Shown here: in pieces, positions 59,288-64,000 of the stretch
How the letters are laid out: each line of letters opens with the position of its first letter
Numbering within the stretch: position 1 is the stretch's first letter
DNA from: Halictus rubicundus
Lineage: Eukaryota; Arthropoda; Insecta; Hymenoptera; Halictidae
Direction: 5' to 3'
DNA: 64,000 nt
NCBI RefSeq assembly: GCF_050948215.1
Contig: NC_135157.1
Coordinates: 3,348,001-3,412,000, forward strand
Position numbers and translations under genes: made by a program
The notes under the pieces: generated by a model
The model's input: only the letters and a program-made list of their open reading frames with translations
Told to the model about the DNA's origin: nothing
Databases searched by the model: none

Positions 59288-60179
59288 CCAAGGGAAGGGA
59301 TAAATCGTTCATTCATAAGAAAAGTGACACAACTATAAAATTCTAAAAATTATTTTTATTGTTTCCCTAGCTTTCAAGTCGCTCTAACTTTTCACAGTAA
59401 AAATGTCACAACTCTAATTCATCCTTTCAACAATTATTCGCAGGAAAAACGGCATAACTTAAAATATATTCATAAAAAAATTATAGTAATAAATATATAA
59501 GTTGTGGTATACTTTATAACTAATGTACATGACAATTAACCCAGTATCTAAATAACAACAAATTATTTTACATTTCTAAGTTGGTCATGTACAATAAAAA
59601 AAAATGGACAATTTTAGATTATTTTCAAATGGCTCTCCTGTAAAATTTCCTTTTTTTGACTTATGTCACTTTTCTTATGAATGAACGAAATATCTATTCA
59701 GCTTCTTTTTCTTCTACTGGATTCGCAAAATGTTTATTTTGCACAAAAATCCACAGTCTAATTGTGAACGTTTCAAAGTTACTTGCGTTTCGTAGGATTT
59801 GCACTATGTCTTCCTTCTTTCGGCTAAACTTTCGAAGAATGCAAACATAAGTTGATGCAATTTAAGAATGTCAATATATTATTTTCAACATAGAAAGATT
59901 AATAAAGAAAATAAGGGACTTCTATATATGGCTGCTGTTTCCTGCAACCGATGCATGCACTTTTCAATTTGCATAAAGATCCGTAGTTTAAAAATCAACG
60001 TATGATAAGCCGCAACACCTAAAAGGCAGGCTCTACCGTGTACTCTGACCGATAAGTCTCAACATCAAACTCGATAGCGAACCGCTTCCATTAACTTTCG
60101 ATTTCAGCATCGAATAAACGGTCGAAGATGTGTATAACAAAATTCTGGTTGTAGAAACGAGGAAAGAAAGGAAGGAATA
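59288..60179. other. AT-rich non-coding stretch with repeat ends
   Basis: Two right-end fragments of the TAGACTGCGGAT family are visible: GCACAAAAATCCACAGTCTA (about 59741-59760) and GCATAAAGATCCGTAGTTTA (about 59971-59990). No gene is recognised. Confidence 0.5.
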
Positions 60180-61073
60180 CAGTAGAACCTCGCTCGTTGC
60201 CACCTCGTTTATTGCACAGAATTTTCGTTCGTTGCACACCAGCCACTCCCACCACGAGTTGTTAGAAGTTCCGGAACTCCTGGCGGGGATTGTGGCGGTT
60301 AAGGTGCCAATACACTGGCGAGTAACTCGCGACATTTTTTGCGAGAGCAACTTGCAGAAGTGTGTGCACTTGTTTGCAAATATTATAAATACAGTGACTT
60401 CTCTATATATGTCGCCAAGGCCTGGATGATAAACGTCGCGTAATTATCCCCACTACCACGGGGTATACCCCGTGAAGGGCCACGAAGATCGAGAGGCTTC
60501 GCACGCCGAGGAGTGCAAACATAACTCGGGTATGTCTCCTGGACGATACACGACGCTGGCAAGACCCGTGTTGTTGTCATATATCGTGAATTCACTGTAC
60601 ATTGTTTCGCTCTCTGAGAACAACTGTCGCAAGTGAGTTCAACTTGCTGACCGTTATCTCAGAACCGTTTGCACACGTCACGAGGGTCGCTCTCGCAAAA
60701 ATGTCACAAAATAGTTTCAAATTACTTGCTAGCGTATTCGCACCTTTACGTAGGAGAAATATTGTAAGAATGTAGCTGTAAACCGTGTATATATGCGCGT
60801 GCGTGTGTGTGTGTGAAATAAAGGAGCAAGAGATGAACGAATATATCAAGAAGAAATAAATTGTCATTGTGTAATAAGTGAATATCCGTATTGTAATCCG
60901 TTCAACGGTATTAAATTATTAAAAGCCATTGAGCATATTATTAATTTCCCCGTATAATGCAGAGTGGAAAAGTGGAAGAACCGATCGCGTGATTGGTGAC
61001 CTCATTGGTCGCACCACCTCGATTTTTGCACGCGTTTTCAGCCCCGTTTCGTGCTACGAAAGAGGTTCTACTG
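60180..61073. mobile_element. Pogo-like element with TIR CAGTAGAACCTCG, hosting a nested MITE
   Basis: The left end CAGTAGAACCTCGCTCGTTG follows TA (60178-60179). The right end GCTACGAAAGAGGTTCTACTG is followed by TG, probably a decayed TA. The interior is non-coding and contains the nested 206-bp MITE (60392-60597) and a (GT)n run at about 60800-60816. The same family is at 13033-13472. Confidence 0.75.
60392..60597. mobile_element. 206-bp TA-flanked MITE, copy B, nested in pogo-like element
   Basis: The ends are CAGTGACTTCTCTATATATG and the inverse (CATATATCGTGAATTCACTG), flanked by TA (60390-60391, 60598-60599). The body closely matches 52991-53197. It inserted inside the older pogo-like element. 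Confidence 0.88.
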
Positions 61074-63099
61074 TGCCGCGTGTCACGACGAGGCGGCATG
61101 CGTCTCGGAAACGAAGTGCGTAGAAATCGTCGAATAGGCACGATTAACCAGAGGAAGGAAAAAAAAAGTAAAGAGCGACGCAGATAGGTAAGTAGAAGAA
61201 GTAACGGCGGAGATAACGGGGGAGAAATAAAAATGATAAGAACTCGCGTGCTCCTCTTTATCTGTGGACAAGGCAGCGATCGCCGTGACCCGTACTATTT
61301 CTGGTCTATCCGGTATTTACGCGCTGACGGTCTCAAGAAATAATTCCATTCTTAACAATCCGAAACGCTGATTCGATGAGGCGTCCTCGACGAATTTGCA
61401 TGTCCGCGGCGAAATCGAGAGGATCTCTGCGACAACGGAGAAAACGGTTTCCTGTCCACCGGTTTACGGCGCGACATAAAACGTTCGTACCCGGCTTCTC
61501 CCCCCGTAAAATCTCACGGTGGTCGACCGTAATTCGCGGCGAGAGACGGCCTCGTAACGCCCAGACATCCGGAAACGAGCATCGAAGCGCCTTTGACAAA
61601 TCGATAACTCCGAGTGATTTAGCAGAGATACACCGCGATACGACGGCCGCGAGCGCACAGTCTGCGGCGACGAGCGATATTTACACGCCGAGTCTGTTTT
61701 CCCTGGCCAGATAAATGTATTTGCCGATCATTACCGCCGGCTTTGCATGGGCTTTCCTTCGCTCTTCCTGCGAGACGCGTATCGCCGATTACGAGACCGC
61801 GACACGCCGTGCAAACGTTCGCTTCGTCGCCGATCGTCGGAATTCGCGGGTTACACTCGTGCGATTTATAGTGTCGCGCGGAATAATAAGACACTTTACA
61901 TATTTACTGTTTATTTTATTTTATTTTATTAATCGCTCGCGCTACGATCTGTTTTACGGTTCCAGTGATTAGAATCTCTTTGACGTTCATCATTTCTTGG
62001 AAGAAAAAGAAGAAGGAGGTTTATTTTTTGTTGAACGCCTATGTGTACTCTGCAATACCTATGTACATCGACAACAACAAAATAGAATTTTATGTGGGTT
62101 TCAAGGGAATTAGTGACATATGTACACATTTAGTTGGTTCTGTTCGAAATCTTCATTACGTGGTCTATGTAGCTCGTTGTTATAGTGCAAGGGATTAATC
62201 TCAGTTTTCCCAGCCAGGAGATGAGCTCGGTCTATAGTCATTCGCAATAATATTCGGACTCTCTTAAAAAGACGATAACCTGTTTAGTATTGGACCATAC
62301 GACTTGGATCTTTTTGAGAAGTTAGAACAATTGGTTTACTATGTGACGTGAGAAAGAAATTTTGAAAAAATTGCAATTAATGGAAATTGCAGAGAAAATA
62401 CTGGAAGTTATTTTTTAGTACTTTTTTATGTTGAAAATTTAGAAAATACGTTTTGTAGATCTTTGTCGATTATGTACATTCAGTTTTCAGAATGAAATTA
62501 TTTTCATCAAACTCGGTCAACGATGCAATGAGTTACAAACGTTTAAAGATGATGAAAATTTCAGTTTTTCTAAGATCTAAGAATTTTTACGTCTTTCGAT
62601 TCCTGTATTTTTTCCGCATCTACCGATTTCGTCATTTCTTTATAATATTTATATTCTATTGCTGTCATATAATTAAAGCGTTAGTTGTCATATAATTACT
62701 TCGTTCCATATAATGTGCTACAAAATGTGGACGATTCACTGGGGAAATATTGGGGAAAAAATGGAGGAACGTCATTTTTTGTGATGAAGAAAATTCAATT
62801 TGAATTTGAAAGAAATGTGTTTAACTCATTGTCAAATAGGCAGTTAATTTGCAAGTAAAATTACTTTTCAAGCTTCTCTAAAATTTGTAGCATAACACAA
62901 AGCAATCTACATAAGAGAAGATTTGCTATTGCTGTTTTTGAAAAAAGTTATTGCCTTCTTCTGTATTCGAGTTTAGACAGATTTATGACTCTGAACGTGT
63001 TAGGCTAGTGAACGTGTTCACATCGAATTTCATATAATTCGTATCTCACCTGGATGATGCAATATTGTGTAAGTAGAGTATGTATCTCCTGTCTGTTGT
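61074..63099. other. Non-coding stretch with CpG-rich block and repeat fragments
   Basis: About 61260-61880 is CpG-rich with stop-poor frames on both strands but no known domain. About 62045-62205 ends GTGCAAGGGATTAA, a weak match to the CCCCTTGC/TTAA family. About 62236-62270 (CATTCGCAATAATATTCGGA) resembles the TIR of the 36197-36458 element, but the partner end is unclear. No gene is supported. Confidence 0.4.
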
Positions 63100-63475
63100 A
63101 GAATTAGTGCAATGTCATTATTAATAACAAATATGGGTCATAATCGTACAACATATTCAACGATATCATTGCGGAGCAATATATTGTCTTGTCAGACATG
63201 TAAATAAATTTTTTTTAAACCGATACGCTACTGTGCTCATTAAAGGTCTGGAGATCTCTTGTGATTTTAGTGTAAAATCGTTATTAACGAAAAATATGAT
63301 TCATATTCGTGCAACTTATTCGATGATATCGTTGCAACGCCAAATATTGTAGGGCATTGTTCTAACATATTGTTGTGTTGGTAGTATGTAATAACGAATT
63401 TATTGAGGAATTCGAGCAAAGTCATTGGTAATAAAAAATGCGAGTCATTCGTGTATTCTACTTAATAATATAGGA
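63100..63475. repeat. Degenerate tandem repeat, about 80-bp motif repeated three times
   Basis: A motif with TCATTATTAATAACAAATAT, then a GGTCATAATCGT word and a CAACGATATCATTGC word (63108-63190), recurs as TCGTTATTAACGAAAAATAT with GATGATATCGTTGC (63269-63350) and again, shorter, at 63414-63474. Spacing is about 150-160 bp. A possible fourth, weaker unit lies at about 63025-63075. Confidence 0.55.
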
Positions 63476-64000
63476 TCAAACCTTACTGATGCACTTTTGT
63501 GTCCATAGACTTGCTGTGCACAGTTGCTATTATTAAAAATACTACACCTATATCTCGATGAAAATTCTATCTGGATAAAATTGATCAGATCGTTTTAAGA
63601 ACTTGTAACGTGTGTAACTTTTTCTAAAGAAGTTGTGTGATAAGAATAAAATCGAGGGCTTCATTATGTTCCTTTTGACTATATAAGCTTTTTCTATTCG
63701 ATGTTTATTAATTTCTGTGATTGTGAAAAATTTAATTCTCAATCAATTAACAAATTCCCTCGGATTTCATTTGAAATTTAACTTGCTTTGATTTTACTCT
63801 CTGGAACCAACCGTGGAACAGTCGTTTTTCAAACAAATACTTTTATATAAACATGTGTCAATAATCGCTAAATTGTTTTTTAAGCGATGATAATGGATAA
63901 GAAGATAGCGATTATCATATGTTTCAAGAATTTCCTCCATTCTTCATTTTTGACGATCCTATCACGAGTTCTGATGGTGCCCATTAGCTCTTGCGGCGTC
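63476..64000. other. AT-rich end of window, no feature seen
   Basis: No gene or clear repeat was recognised. Confidence 0.4.

Noticed and set aside
1..64000. tRNA, rRNA, CRISPR or prokaryotic-type operon features
   Set aside because: No T-loop GGTTCGAATCC-type core in a cloverleaf context, no rRNA-like block and no regularly spaced CRISPR-type array were seen; the window is animal nuclear DNA.

Overview
This is nuclear DNA from an insect, most likely a hymenopteran (bee, ant or wasp). The base composition alternates AT-rich tracts with CpG-rich islands, introns as short as 61-73 bp occur, and miniature DNA transposons are abundant. I recognise four host protein genes. Two are tandem alpha-arrestin (ARRDC-like) genes on the + strand (about 9.3-16.7 kb and 17.7-22.8 kb). 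The third is lolal (lola-like/Batman), a BTB-only chromatin factor on the - strand (26.3-26.7 kb). The fourth is a single-exon C/EBP bZIP gene, the slbo orthologue, on the + strand (30.0-31.0 kb). Species cannot be named from the sequence alone.

Layout. 0.7-4.1 kb: a dead hAT transposon on the - strand with a BED-finger/hAT transposase pseudogene, split by a second, smaller hAT element flanked by a perfect 8-bp target duplication. 6.6-7.1 kb: a fold-back element made of ACCGACA-type motifs, next to a broken mariner transposase. 9.3-22.8 kb: two intact eight-exon arrestin genes with identical intron phases. A stretch of about 300 bp, from late exon 3 into intron 3, is far more similar between them than the surrounding sequence, which suggests gene conversion. 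The copies differ at the C-terminus: both keep a PPSY motif, but only copy 2 ends in a PSAP motif. 23.5-26.3 kb: little except the probable 3' UTR of lolal. 29.0-31.0 kb: a TATA-type promoter, long leader and intronless ORF of C/EBP. 31-64 kb: no convincing protein gene; a long non-coding tract of CpG-rich islands (some with TATA-like boxes) mixed with transposon remnants.

Transposon content. I can delimit several families by their terminal inverted repeats (TIRs) and target duplications: TAGACTGCGGAT elements (hAT type), at least three TTAA-flanked (piggyBac-like) MITE families, pogo-like CAGTAGAACCTCG elements, a 206-bp TA-flanked MITE present twice, two mariner fragments, and a 1.88-kb CACTG element with about 700-bp nearly identical inverted arms and a TAA duplication. 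Nested insertions occur twice.

How the genes fit together. The arrestins are predicted NEDD4-ligase adaptors in membrane-protein trafficking. lolal and C/EBP are developmental chromatin and transcription regulators. The long non-coding tract downstream of C/EBP may hold its regulatory sequence, but that is inference. I did not find a convincing new enzymatic or defence system. The strongest leads are the paralogue conversion with C-terminal motif divergence, the hAT-to-MITE relationship, and the long-armed inverted-repeat transposon.
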